Assembly: GCF_052161655.1 (NCBI RefSeq)
Contig: NZ_CP197418.1
Location: forward strand, 7,378,001-7,442,000
From: Novipirellula sp052161655
GTDB lineage: Bacteria > Planctomycetota > Planctomycetia > Pirellulales > Pirellulaceae
Length of the DNA: 64,000 nt
Direction of reading: 5' to 3'
In this document: piece after piece, positions 17,925 through 26,030 of the stretch
Layout: every line of letters begins with the position of its first letter
Position numbering within the stretch: position 1 is the stretch's first letter
Program-made: the position numbers and the translations under genes
Notes under the pieces: model-generated
What the model was told of the DNA's origin: nothing
The model's database searches: none
What the model saw: the letters and a program-made list of their open reading frames with translations, nothing else

Positions 17925-19790
17925 ATGAGCACATTGATTGTGGCCTTGGCGTCGATGATCGGATTTATCGTCGCCTACAATACCTATGGTCGCTGGTTAG
18001 CACGCCGTTTGTTTCAGCTAAGCCCCGAAGCGGTCGTCCCCAGTCACGAACTTCGCGACGATGTCGACTTTGTCCCGACGCGTCGATCGGTGATCTTTGG
18101 GCACCACTTCACCAGTATCGCGGGAACGGGGCCGATTGTAGGCCCGGCATTGGCCGTGTTTTGGGGATGGTTGCCAGCTCTATTGTGGGTCGTTTTTGGA
18201 TCGATCTTGATCGGCGGTGTTCACGATATGGCGGCGCTCGTCATTTCGCTTCGCAACAAGGGACAAACGATCGGCGAAGTCGCAGGGCGGTTGATCACGC
18301 CGCGAGCGAAGGTGCTATTTCTGGCCGTGTTGGCACTCGCGTTGTCCGTCGTACTGGCCGTCTTTGGCTTGGTGATTGCCATTATCTTCGCGATCTATCC
18401 CGAATCGGTGTTGAGCGTTTGGATCGCGATGCCGGTCGCAATCGGAATCGGGATTTGGGTTTACAAAAAAGGGGGCGGACTGCTCGGCCCTAGCGTTTTT
18501 GGACTGGTTGTTCTGTACGGTGCCGTTTACTTCGGTGCGTACTACATGCCGATATCTTTGCCCGATAACAGTGACGGTTTTTTCACACCGGTGGTCGTTT
18601 GGACGCTGATTTTGTTGGCCTATGCCTTCGCCGCTTCGGTGCTGCCGGTTTGGTTACTGCTGCAACCCCGCGATTACATCAACAGCCACCAACTGTACGT
18701 GGCACTCGTGCTACTGGTGATCGGATTGGGAGTCGCCTCGATTTCAGGGCACGCCGACCTGATGGCCTCGGCTCCCGCGATTGCCAAGGCCGAGAATGTC
18801 CCCGCCGATGCGCCGCCGATCCTTCCTTTCTTGTTCATCACGATCGCATGTGGTGCTTGTAGCGGGTTTCATTGTTTGGTCAGCAGTGGAACGACCAGCA
18901 AACAAATCAATTGTGAAACCGATGCTCAAGCCGTTGGTTATGGAGCGATGTTGCTCGAAGGAGCTTTGGCGGTCCTCGTGATATTGGCGTGCTGTGCTGG
19001 GATCGGCATGGGAGGAGTCCAGCGAACCGAAGTCAACGGGATCGGCGAGTACGCCAACGTGTTGGGCGCCGACGGAAAGGTCGTGACTGGCAACGCAGCT
19101 TGGAAAACGTATTACCGCGCAACCAAAGCTGACGGATCCCCGGGAGGTTGGGCCGACCACAAGTTGCCTCAGAAATTGGCTGCGTTTATTGATGGTGGAG
19201 CTAACTTTTTGGCTACGATCGGACTGCCGCTGAAACTAGCCATTGCGATCATGGCGGTGCTTGTCGCCAGTTTTGCCGCGACCACGCTCGATACCGCGAC
19301 CCGATTGCAGCGATATGTCTTGCAAGAACTTGGCGAAAGCGTACACATCAAACCGATGACCAACAAATTCATCGCGACGGGAATCGCGGTTGTCGTCGCC
19401 GCCGTCATCGCCCTCGGGGTGGGTGACAAACCAGGAACAGGCGGGATGGTGCTGTGGCCATTGTTCGGAGCGACCAATCAATTGCTGGCCGGATTGGCCC
19501 TGATGGTCGCCGTCTTCTACCTCGCTCGACGGTCCAAACCGTTCGCGTTCGTCGCCATTCCGATGTTCATCATGTTGGTCATGCCGGCATGGGCGATGAC
19601 ATACGACTTGGTTTATAACTGGATCCCCCAGCAAAAATGGACATTGATCCTGTTTGGATTTGGCATCCTTGGCTTGCAAGCCTGGATGGTGCTGGAGGGT
19701 ATTCTGATGTGGCAACGCTGCCGCGGAGTCCTCGAAGCTCCCATTGCGTCCACCACGTCGTCGGGATCCGAATCGGCTGCGGCAAGCTGA
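17925..19790 (+). CDS. cstA: Carbon starvation protein CstA-like peptide/pyruvate transporter
   Basis: About 621 residues from the ATG at 17925 (MSTLIVALASMIGFIVAYNTYGRWLARRLF); the frame is open from 17859 but the extra sequence is not family-like. Family hallmarks include TRRSVIFGHHFTSIAGTGPIVGPALAVFWGWLPALLW, GGVHDMAALVISLRNKG and ITIACGACSGFHCLVSSGTTSKQI. More than a dozen membrane helices are visible. CstA proteins import peptides or pyruvate during carbon limitation. The C-terminal helix block ends with a short Ser/Thr tail (ASTTSSGSESAAAS). A helix-loop segment rich in charged residues (ADGKVVTGNAAWKTYY..) lies in the middle, as in other CstA proteins. It precedes trpS on the same strand, with a hairpin between them. 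Confidence 0.93.
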   Translation: MSTLIVALASMIGFIVAYNTYGRWLARRLFQLSPEAVVPSHELRDDVDFVPTRRSVIFGHHFTSIAGTGPIVGPALAVFWGWLPALLWVVFGSILIGGVHDMAALVISLRNKGQTIGEVAGRLITPRAKVLFLAVLALALSVVLAVFGLVIAIIFAIYPESVLSVWIAMPVAIGIGIWVYKKGGGLLGPSVFGLVVLYGAVYFGAYYMPISLPDNSDGFFTPVVVWTLILLAYAFAASVLPVWLLLQPRDYINSHQLYVALVLLVIGLGVASISGHADLMASAPAIAKAENVPADAPPILPFLFITIACGACSGFHCLVSSGTTSKQINCETDAQAVGYGAMLLEGALAVLVILACCAGIGMGGVQRTEVNGIGEYANVLGADGKVVTGNAAWKTYYRATKADGSPGGWADHKLPQKLAAFIDGGANFLATIGLPLKLAIAIMAVLVASFAATTLDTATRLQRYVLQELGESVHIKPMTNKFIATGIAVVVAAVIALGVGDKPGTGGMVLWPLFGATNQLLAGLALMVAVFYLARRSKPFAFVAIPMFIMLVMPAWAMTYDLVYNWIPQQKWTLILFGFGILGLQAWMVLEGILMWQRCRGVLEAPIASTTSSGSESAAAS

Positions 19791-19864
19791 CGCAGACATA
19801 GACGGCTACTTTTCTGCAATCTTTGATCACCTCGCGACGGATCATCGCGTCCGTCGTATAAAGA

Positions 19865-19894
19865 CGGCTCACTGTGCTTGGATTCAGTGAGCCG
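19865..19894 (+). terminator. Perfect 10-bp hairpin between cstA and trpS
   Basis: CGGCTCACTG (19865-19874) pairs perfectly with CAGTGAGCCG (19885-19894), with a 10-base loop and a T-rich stretch downstream (TTTAGTTTTCTTGAAGG). It is 75 bp after the cstA stop and 38 bp before the trpS ATG. It could terminate cstA or structure the trpS leader; no run of uridines directly abuts the stem. Confidence 0.5.
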
Positions 19895-19931
19895 CTTCGT
19901 CTCTCGTTTAGTTTTCTTGAAGGTTTTTTGC

Positions 19932-20894
19932 ATGCGTGTTCTCTCAGGTATCCAACCCACCGGACGACCTCACTGGGGCAACTTTTTTGGTGCGATTCAT
20001 CAATACATCGACCTGCAAGATGACAACGATGGCTTTTACTTCATCGCGGACCTGCACGCCTTAACGACCGTGCGTGATGCGGAATCGCTTAAGCAATACA
20101 CGCTCGACGCGGCGCTGGACCTGTTGGCGCTCGGGTTGGATCCGAAAAAGGCGACGCTGTTCGTGCAGTCGCAAGTGCCGGAAGTCAGCGAGTTGACTTG
20201 GTTATTGATGACGGGCACGCCGATGGGACTGCTCGAGCGGTGCCACGCCTACAAAGACAAAAAAGAAAAGGGGCTCAACGCGGATGCGGGGCTATTCACC
20301 TATCCCGTGTTGATGGCGGCCGACATTTTGATCTACGACTCCGAAGTCGTTCCGGTCGGCCAGGATCAAGTCCAACACATCGAAGTGGCCCGCGATCTGG
20401 CTGGCAGTTTCAACCACACCTTCGGCGAAACCTTCAAGTTGCCCAAGGCAAAGACGCTCGACCACAGCGCCAAGGTTCCGGGAACCGATGGCGAAAAGAT
20501 GAGCAAGAGTTACAACAACACGCTACCGCTGTTTGGTAACGTCAAGCAAATTCGTAAACAGATCATGCGAATCACCACCGACAGCCGGGCGATGGAAGAA
20601 CCCAAAGAGCCCGAGGGCGATCATCTGTTTCAGCTGTATCGACTATTCTCGTCGCCCGAAGATGTCGAAACCATGGCGGCGATGTATCGACGAGGCGGGT
20701 TCGGTTACGGTGACGTCAAGAAGGCGGTTGCCGAAGCAAGTGAAAACTACTTTGCCGAAGCGAGGACACGTCGCGAAGAACTCGAAGCGAATTTGGATTA
20801 CGTTCATGAAACGCTTCGCGACGGAGCAGCGCGTGCTCGCGAAGTCGCCGCGGGCGTCCTGTCGCGTGCACAAAAAGCCTGCGGCCTGCGTTGA
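19932..20894 (+). CDS. trpS: Tryptophanyl-tRNA synthetase
   Basis: About 320 residues from the ATG at 19932 (MRVLSGIQPTGRPHWGNFFG), which places the HIGH-type signature HWGN exactly where TrpRS has it; the frame is open from 19878 but the extra residues are not conserved. Further signatures are DLHALT, VPVGQDQVQHIEVARDLA and the KMSKS-type EKMSKSYNN. The C-terminal helices (DYVHETLRDGAARAREVA) bind the anticodon. It charges tRNA(Trp). It may be transcribed on its own. Confidence 0.96.
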   Translation: MRVLSGIQPTGRPHWGNFFGAIHQYIDLQDDNDGFYFIADLHALTTVRDAESLKQYTLDAALDLLALGLDPKKATLFVQSQVPEVSELTWLLMTGTPMGLLERCHAYKDKKEKGLNADAGLFTYPVLMAADILIYDSEVVPVGQDQVQHIEVARDLAGSFNHTFGETFKLPKAKTLDHSAKVPGTDGEKMSKSYNNTLPLFGNVKQIRKQIMRITTDSRAMEEPKEPEGDHLFQLYRLFSSPEDVETMAAMYRRGGFGYGDVKKAVAEASENYFAEARTRREELEANLDYVHETLRDGAARAREVAAGVLSRAQKACGLR

Positions 20895-20938
20895 TTTTCA
20901 TGAGCCGCTCGCGCGAGAGCGAACGGGGCTCTAGTTTT

Positions 20939-21030
20939 CTGCCACCTCTCCACCAACTTCGTTGGGGGAGAGGTCGAACGGAGCCTTCAGCGACGTTCGG
21001 GTGAGGGGGCTGACCGAGCAAGCCGTTCGC
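20939..21030. repeat. Dispersed repeat with CCAACTTCGTTGG hairpin loop
   Basis: CCACCTCTCCACCAAC pairs with GTTGGGGGAGAGGT around a TTC loop, followed by CGAACGGAGCCTTCAGCGAC and GTTCGGGTGAGGGGGC. The same unit is present at 34190-34209 plus 34448-34510, split by a MITE. A diverged, inverted copy is at about 34562-34623 plus 36464-36480, split by an IS. This is an intact reference copy of the target site. Confidence 0.8.
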
Positions 21031-21078
21031 CGACGACAACGCCCGCCTTTTGAATCAACTTGAAAGTGCCGGAGGCAC

Positions 21079-21108
21079 GTCAGCCTGGGGCGTGAGCCCC
21101 AGGCTGAC
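21079..21108. repeat. Palindrome GTCAGCCTGGGGC..GCCCCAGGCTGAC
   Basis: Perfect 13-bp arms flank the loop GTGA. The core CCTGGGGC/GCCCCAGG matches the family at 12031-12050 and 21207-21221/22749-22762. Confidence 0.75.
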
Positions 21109-21126
21109 GAAGGGAAAAATGACGTG

Positions 21127-21185
21127 AAGCCCCGGAGGGGCGACAGAATACGAAATGGTCGGTTGCTGTCGCCCCTCCGGGGCTT
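21127..21185. repeat. Hairpin with 20-bp perfect arms
   Basis: AAGCCCCGGAGGGGCGACAG (21127-21146) is exactly complementary to the segment at 21166-21185, with a 19-base loop. Each arm also contains a local palindrome (CCCCGGAGGGG). It is again a REP-like structure and may additionally stop trpS transcripts, although no U-tract follows. Confidence 0.7.
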
Positions 21186-21221
21186 TGTTAACGTTTGGAC
21201 CGGAAACCTGGGGCTCACGCC

Positions 21222-22748
21222 CTGCTGATTACCCAATAGTTTTTTAATCTTCTCCAACATCAGCTCTGTTTTGGCACGCGATTTGCGCCATTTATTTCCT
21301 ATTTTAACGCGATAGGAGATCAATTGATGAATGCGATTCCGACCACCATTGAACAAGAATTTAACACAATCGACTTCGGGCACAAAAGCCGAAACGATCG
21401 ATCCAAAGCGATTCTCAAGGCACTCTTCGCCAACCCTCAAGAGAGTATCAACGCAGCCTGCGACAAATGGAAGGATGCCAAAGGAGCCTATCGGTTCCTG
21501 CAAAACTCGCAGGTCGATAGCGACGAGATTCTCAGCGCTCACCGGCGAGCGACAATTCAGCGAATCAAGTTTCAGAAGGTTGTCTGCGTGGCCCAAGACA
21601 CGACCGAATTGGACTTTGGCAATCACGCCCCCGACGATGTGCGTTGCCTCAATCAAGCAGAAAGGAGAGGGCTCTACGACCATAGCTCCGTTGTCTTTAC
21701 CCCTGAAAAATTATGCCTGGGAGTGCTCGATGTCGACTTCTTTGATCGTAGCGAAGAGAGCTTGGGCAATGCAGCAGAGCGAAAGACAGATCCCATCGAA
21801 GACAAGGAAAGTTTTCGATGGCTCCAAGGCTATCGGCGTTGCTGCCAGTTGGCATCCCAGTGCCCCCAGACGCAAATTGTTTCGTTGGCTGACCGCGAAG
21901 GTGACATCTATGACATCTTCGTCGAAGCTGAAAAACACGAATGCCCTGCGGACTTCGTCATCCGTAGCAAACAAGTCCGCAGCTTGCCTGAAAAAGACGA
22001 ACAAGCGGGCGGCAATACCTACAAGAAGATGCGCGAGGAAGTCGAAAACTCTAACCTCGTCACGACGCGGCAGATCGAACTACCGGCCACCGCGAAGCGC
22101 ACCGCCCGAACAGCCACTCTGGAAATCCGGGCGATTCGCACAAAAGTAAAACCTCCCCATGCAAGATCGGCTCTTCCCGAAGTGACGCTCAGCGTGGTAC
22201 TTGTGCAAGAGGTCGGCGGTCCGGGCGACGGAACCGATCTGAACTGGCTGCTGTTGAGTTCACTTCCGATTGACGACTACCAGGATGTTCTGCGAATCGT
22301 GGATTACTACGTTGCGCGGTGGCCAGTGGAAATGTTTTTCAGAGTCTACAAATCGGGCTGCCGCGTCGAGGACATCATGCTGGAAACGAAAAGCAGATTG
22401 ATTCGCGCGTTGATGTTTTACAAAGTGGTCGCGTGGCGGATCCTGTTTGTCACGTTCCTTGGACGAGAATGCCCTGAGTTGCCCAGTGATGTCGTGTTCA
22501 GCGAAGCGGAGTGGAAGTCGGTATGGAAAATCGTTGAGGAAACCGAACCACCCAAATCAGCCCCAGAACTCTCGCAGTTCATCCCGATGCTTGCTCAGTT
22601 AGGTGGCTACAATCGACGCAAACATGATGGGCCACCGGGGATGGAAACGATTTGGCGCGGAACTCGCCGAATGATGGACTTCGCGTTGGCATGGCGATCC
22701 TTCGGACCGCCCGTCTCAGCTGAACATTAAAAATTGGGTAATCAGCAG
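21222..22748 (+). mobile_element. IS4-family insertion sequence, intact, 1527 bp
   Basis: The ends are perfect 16-bp inverted repeats: CTGCTGATTACCCAAT at 21222-21237 and its inverse ATTGGGTAATCAGCAG at 22733-22748. A 10-bp target duplication GGCTCACGCC flanks both sides (21212-21221 and 22749-22758). Rejoining the flanks restores the palindrome CCTGGGGCTCACGCCCCAGG, so the element entered the loop of a dispersed host repeat. It carries one transposase gene. Clean ends and duplication imply a recent insertion. Confidence 0.93.
21324..22730 (+). CDS. IS4-family transposase
   Basis: A 468-residue transposase (467 if started at the second Met, 21327). The N-terminus FNTIDFGHKSRNDRSKAILKAL with AKGAYRFLQN resembles the Tn5/IS50 N-terminal DNA-binding domain. 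Catalytic positions are visible: Asp in CVAQDTTELDF, Asp in SLADREGDIYD, and the IS4 family YREK signature Y-x2-R-x3-E-x6-K in YYVARWPVEMFFRVYKSG. The frame is uninterrupted and ends just before the right terminal repeat, so it looks functional. Confidence 0.93.
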   Translation: MMNAIPTTIEQEFNTIDFGHKSRNDRSKAILKALFANPQESINAACDKWKDAKGAYRFLQNSQVDSDEILSAHRRATIQRIKFQKVVCVAQDTTELDFGNHAPDDVRCLNQAERRGLYDHSSVVFTPEKLCLGVLDVDFFDRSEESLGNAAERKTDPIEDKESFRWLQGYRRCCQLASQCPQTQIVSLADREGDIYDIFVEAEKHECPADFVIRSKQVRSLPEKDEQAGGNTYKKMREEVENSNLVTTRQIELPATAKRTARTATLEIRAIRTKVKPPHARSALPEVTLSVVLVQEVGGPGDGTDLNWLLLSSLPIDDYQDVLRIVDYYVARWPVEMFFRVYKSGCRVEDIMLETKSRLIRALMFYKVVAWRILFVTFLGRECPELPSDVVFSEAEWKSVWKIVEETEPPKSAPELSQFIPMLAQLGGYNRRKHDGPPGMETIWRGTRRMMDFALAWRSFGPPVSAEH

Positions 22749-22943
22749 GGCTCACGCCCCAGGCTACATGCTGCCGCCACTCCGTGGCTAAATTACGCAA
22801 CTAAAACATCCACGCTTTGGGTTATGTGTTTTTTAATTCGCACGCGTCCTTGAGCAGTTGGGGCTCATGATGGCAAATTCGAATTTCGATTTAATCAACA
22901 AATCGATAGCGTCCCATTCATTCTCTTCGGAAACGCCAACAAC

Positions 22944-24469
22944 TTGTCTGCTCCGCTTTCCTTCATCCCACCGCTTGCCAACGACTCGCAACTCGGTCAA
23001 CACGATCGGGCAGTTCAGCGGCTCCGCGGCGGTTGTTGCGGAGTGGTACCGCTTGAGGGCGTTTTGGCACCGTGGATGGTCGACGTTCTATCCCAGCCAT
23101 CAATCCACCCATGGGTGGACCGTTTTGAATCGCCGCTGAATGTTCTGTGCGAAGCTCCGCTGGAAGCCAATGTGCGTGCGTTGGCGGCAATCGCAGACGA
23201 TCGCGACCTCGCTTTGCAAATTCATTTCGCCCGCAAGGCAAACAAATGTCTCCGCTGGATTGATGCTGCCAAACGACTTGGTATCGCAATCGATGTCGCC
23301 AGCGACATCGAGCTGCAGCAAACGCTATTGCAAGATATCGATCCTGCAAAGATCATTTGCACCGCCGCGGTCAAACCGACGCCTCTGTTGCATCGCTGTG
23401 TTGCCAACGGAGTAACGATCGTTGTGGATAATGCGGACGAATTGACGGCGATTCAGAGCGTTGCCAATGGTTTGGCACGCCCTGCACGAATCGCACTTCG
23501 AATCAGCGGATTTCAGCACCGAGGACAGAAGTTGCCTTCGCGATTTGGAGTCGACATCGACGAATTCACAAACGGCGCTTCTTCATTTAGTGGGTTACTA
23601 GCGGCCCCGTGGCTCACGATGGTTGGCCTGCATTTCATCTCAACGGCAGCTCGATCGATCAGCGTGTTTCAGCGATCCAGCAAATTTTGCCACTTGCGGA
23701 TGCACTTCATCAGCACGGCCGACCACTCGAGTTTATCGATATCGGTGGTGGAATTCCTGTTCGCTACTTGCAGCGAGAGGATCAGTGGACGCAGTTCCAA
23801 GACGAGCACGAACGGTCGCTTCTGGGGCACCGAGACGCGATCACGTTTGACCGCCATGGCTTGGGGCGAATCGCTGGCGATGGCAAGGTGTTTGGCAAAC
23901 TGAACAGCTACCCCATGTACCAAGACCTCGTTTCGGCAAATTGGTTTTCCCAATTGCTGGATCATAAACTCGACCTGAACGATGCCGCCGCGGGCACGGT
24001 TGCGGACGCGATTCGCAGCCGAGGATTGCAGCTCCGCTGTGAACCCGGACGAAGTCTATTGGACGGTTGCGGAATGACCATCGCTCGCGTCGAGTTCTGT
24101 AAAAGACACCCGAGCGGTTACGCGTTGATCGGCTTGTCGATGAACCGGACGCAGTGCCGCACCACCGATGACGAATTTTTGATCGATCCGATCCTGCTTT
24201 CATGTCCAAGCGATCGCGACTCGAGTGAGACGCAGGCGACCGAAGGCTATCTGGTCGGCGCCTATTGCACCGAGTCCGAGTTCCTATCGCTGCGACGGTT
24301 TCATTTTCCGCGTGGAGTCAAACGAGGCGATTTGATCGTCTTTCCCAATACCGCCGGCTATCAGATGCACTTCATGGAAAGTCGATCACATCAATTTCCA
24401 CTGGCGAAAAACGTGTTCGTCGATGAGCACGATTCTCAGCATGCCCACTTGGACCCGATTGATCAATGA
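22944..24469 (+). pseudogene. Frameshifted PLP-dependent decarboxylase (LysA/ornithine decarboxylase fold; Y4yA-like)
   Basis: Two overlapping frames together give one enzyme of about 507 residues. The first (22944 to about 23633, TTG start MSAPLSFIPPLAND) has the barrel start SPLNVLCEAPLEANVRAL and HFARKANKC with the PLP lysine. The second (frame of 23609-24469) continues with FHLNGSSIDQRV, IDIGGGIPVRY, CEPGRSLLDGCGM, and C-terminal GAYCTESEFLSLRRFHFP. At 23631-23636 (CATTTCATC) frame one reads GLHFIS and frame two reads AFHLNGSS; restoring one C gives GLHFHLNGSS, the expected family sequence. It is thus a single-base deletion, real or a sequencing error. The substrate is unknown; amino-acid or D-amino-acid-type decarboxylation is the family default. 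Confidence 0.8.
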
Positions 24470-24489
24470 TGGCTGCAGTGCAGCGACCG

Positions 24490-25509
24490 TTAACCGATTT
24501 CGCCTCGGTCGCCAGTCGTGGCGGCAGCGATATCGGCTGAATAACATTCGATCAACGTGCTTTGGTTTGCACTGCGATCGACTTCTCGTAACGCGCGAAT
24601 CGAACGGTCGAGTCGATTGAGTGAATGCAGCGTCGCCAGCCGACTGTCAAATGCCTGCCGAAGTTGTTGACGATAATGCTGGACCGCAAACGAAAACACA
24701 TCCCGCATTGCTGCACGTCGCTTCGAAGCCTCTTTGCCGGACTGTTCGACGTGGGCATTGATGATCCGGCACAGTGCAACAGGATCGGGTGTTTTCGAGC
24801 CAAATTGGGATCGCAGTGCATCACGCAATTTGTCCGCTTCACCACTTAGCAATCGCGTCGCGACGTGCATGTCGCCGCCCGCGACCTCGACCGCATCGGC
24901 AATCTGTTCGTCGGACGCTTCGATCGCGTGGACGTCACGCATCAATCGCAGAGCGTCCTCACCGCTGGGTGATTGAAACCGGATCACACGGCAGCGTGAA
25001 CGAATGGTGGGCAATTGCCGTTGTTCGCTGGTCCCGATCAACAGGATGACCGCATTGGCCGAAGGCTCTTCGAGCGTTTTCAGCAAACAATTCGCTCCTT
25101 CTTCGTTTAGAAAATCGGCATCCTCGATGATCGCTACACGCCGGCGGCCTCGCATCGGACGCAGTCGTACATCACGACAAAAACCTTCTTGCATGCGTGA
25201 ATCCGGCGGCCCGATCAGCAATTCCAGCGGAATGAACGACTTGTCACTCGGTTTGCCAACACGCGTGACATCGGGGTGCGTTTTAGCTGTGACTTGAACA
25301 CAGCCTTCGCACACACCGCAGGGGTTCATTTCTTCGGGATTGTTTCGTTCGCAAAGCAGTGTTTGCGCGAGCAGATTGGCGGTGGTTCGTTTACCAACGC
25401 CCGGTTGGCCGACAAACAGAAAGCTGCCCGTCAATCGGCCTTTGCGGATGGCGGTGGCAAACCAAGCTTCGATTTGCTTGTGACCAATCAAGTTGGACCA
25501 ATTCATCAA
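24490..25509 (-). CDS. holB: DNA polymerase III delta-prime-like clamp-loader subunit
   Basis: A 339-residue AAA+ protein. The N-terminus WSNLIGHKQIEAWFATAIRKGRLTGSFLFVGQPGVGKRT is typical of DnaX/HolB proteins. The Walker A lysine is followed by Arg rather than Ser/Thr, so ATP hydrolysis is doubtful, consistent with delta-prime. A zinc cluster C(x10)CGVCEGC lies between helices, then the IIEDADFLNEEGANCLLKTLEEP sensor region and the SRC motif (TIRSRCRVIRF). Its start codon overlaps the rpiB stop by four bases (ATGA), so the two are translationally coupled. Confidence 0.9.
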   Translation of the reverse strand: MMNWSNLIGHKQIEAWFATAIRKGRLTGSFLFVGQPGVGKRTTANLLAQTLLCERNNPEEMNPCGVCEGCVQVTAKTHPDVTRVGKPSDKSFIPLELLIGPPDSRMQEGFCRDVRLRPMRGRRRVAIIEDADFLNEEGANCLLKTLEEPSANAVILLIGTSEQRQLPTIRSRCRVIRFQSPSGEDALRLMRDVHAIEASDEQIADAVEVAGGDMHVATRLLSGEADKLRDALRSQFGSKTPDPVALCRIINAHVEQSGKEASKRRAAMRDVFSFAVQHYRQQLRQAFDSRLATLHSLNRLDRSIRALREVDRSANQSTLIECYSADIAAATTGDRGEIG

Positions 25510-26018
25510 CGCTGCGGTCCTTTGGGACCGGAGGTGGGTTCGGACGATTCCGCAGCAGCAGAGTCACAGCGAAGATTGGCTTTTTCGATTGAGCAAATCT
25601 TCTGAACCCGTTTGTTATGACGTCCGCCATCGAATTCGGTTTTCAGCCACAGCAGGACGAGATCGTCGATCGGGCGTTCGCCGATCAAATCACCAGGCAA
25701 ACAGAGCACGTTGACATCGTTGTGTCGCCGACTCATTTCGATCAGCACTTCGTCGTAACACGAGGCGGCGCGAACACCTAAAAATTTGTTGGCGGTGATC
25801 GCCATCCCGATCCCGGTGCCGCAGATCAAAATACCGCGATCCGCTTCCCCGTTGCTAACTTTTTTGGCCACCAGACTGGCGAGGTCCGGGTAATCACAGG
25901 CTGTATCACTATTGGTCCCTTCATCGCTAACCGTAAAACCGGCTGCGGCAAGGGATTGCATCAACTTTGCTTTGATATGAACGCCACGGTGATCGCTTGC
26001 TAAGCAAATCTTCAGCAT
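25506..26018 (-). CDS. rpiB: Ribose-5-phosphate isomerase B
   Basis: A 170-residue RpiB/LacAB-family enzyme interconverting ribose-5-phosphate and ribulose-5-phosphate. Motifs: SDHRGVHIKAKLMQSL, CDYPDLASLVAKKVSNGEADRGILICGTGIGMAITANKF with the catalytic Cys, and the SRRHNDVNVLCLPGD block. The C-terminal 30 residues (CSIEKANLRCDSAAAESSEP..) exceed the usual length and are Ser/Pro-rich. It lies 12 bp after the Sua5-phosphatase fusion and overlaps holB by four bases. Confidence 0.94.
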   Translation of the reverse strand: MLKICLASDHRGVHIKAKLMQSLAAAGFTVSDEGTNSDTACDYPDLASLVAKKVSNGEADRGILICGTGIGMAITANKFLGVRAASCYDEVLIEMSRRHNDVNVLCLPGDLIGERPIDDLVLLWLKTEFDGGRHNKRVQKICSIEKANLRCDSAAAESSEPTSGPKGPQR

Positions 26019-26030
26019 CTTGTCACCTAT

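Larger units (their letters stand above)
20895..21221. other. Repeat-filled gap between trpS and the IS4-family element
   Basis: No gene is seen. The stretch carries, in order, a GCCACCTCTCCACC-type hairpin repeat (20939-21030), the GTGCCGGAGGCAC palindrome (21066-21078), a CAGCCTGGGGC hairpin (21079-21108), a 20-bp-arm hairpin (21127-21185), and half of the CCTGGGGCTCACGCCCCAGG palindrome interrupted by the IS. Confidence 0.7.

Noticed and set aside
20939..21221. Possible CRISPR-like array in the repeat-filled gap
   Set aside because: The repeats are palindromic, of different families and not regularly spaced with unique spacers; no cas gene is in the window.
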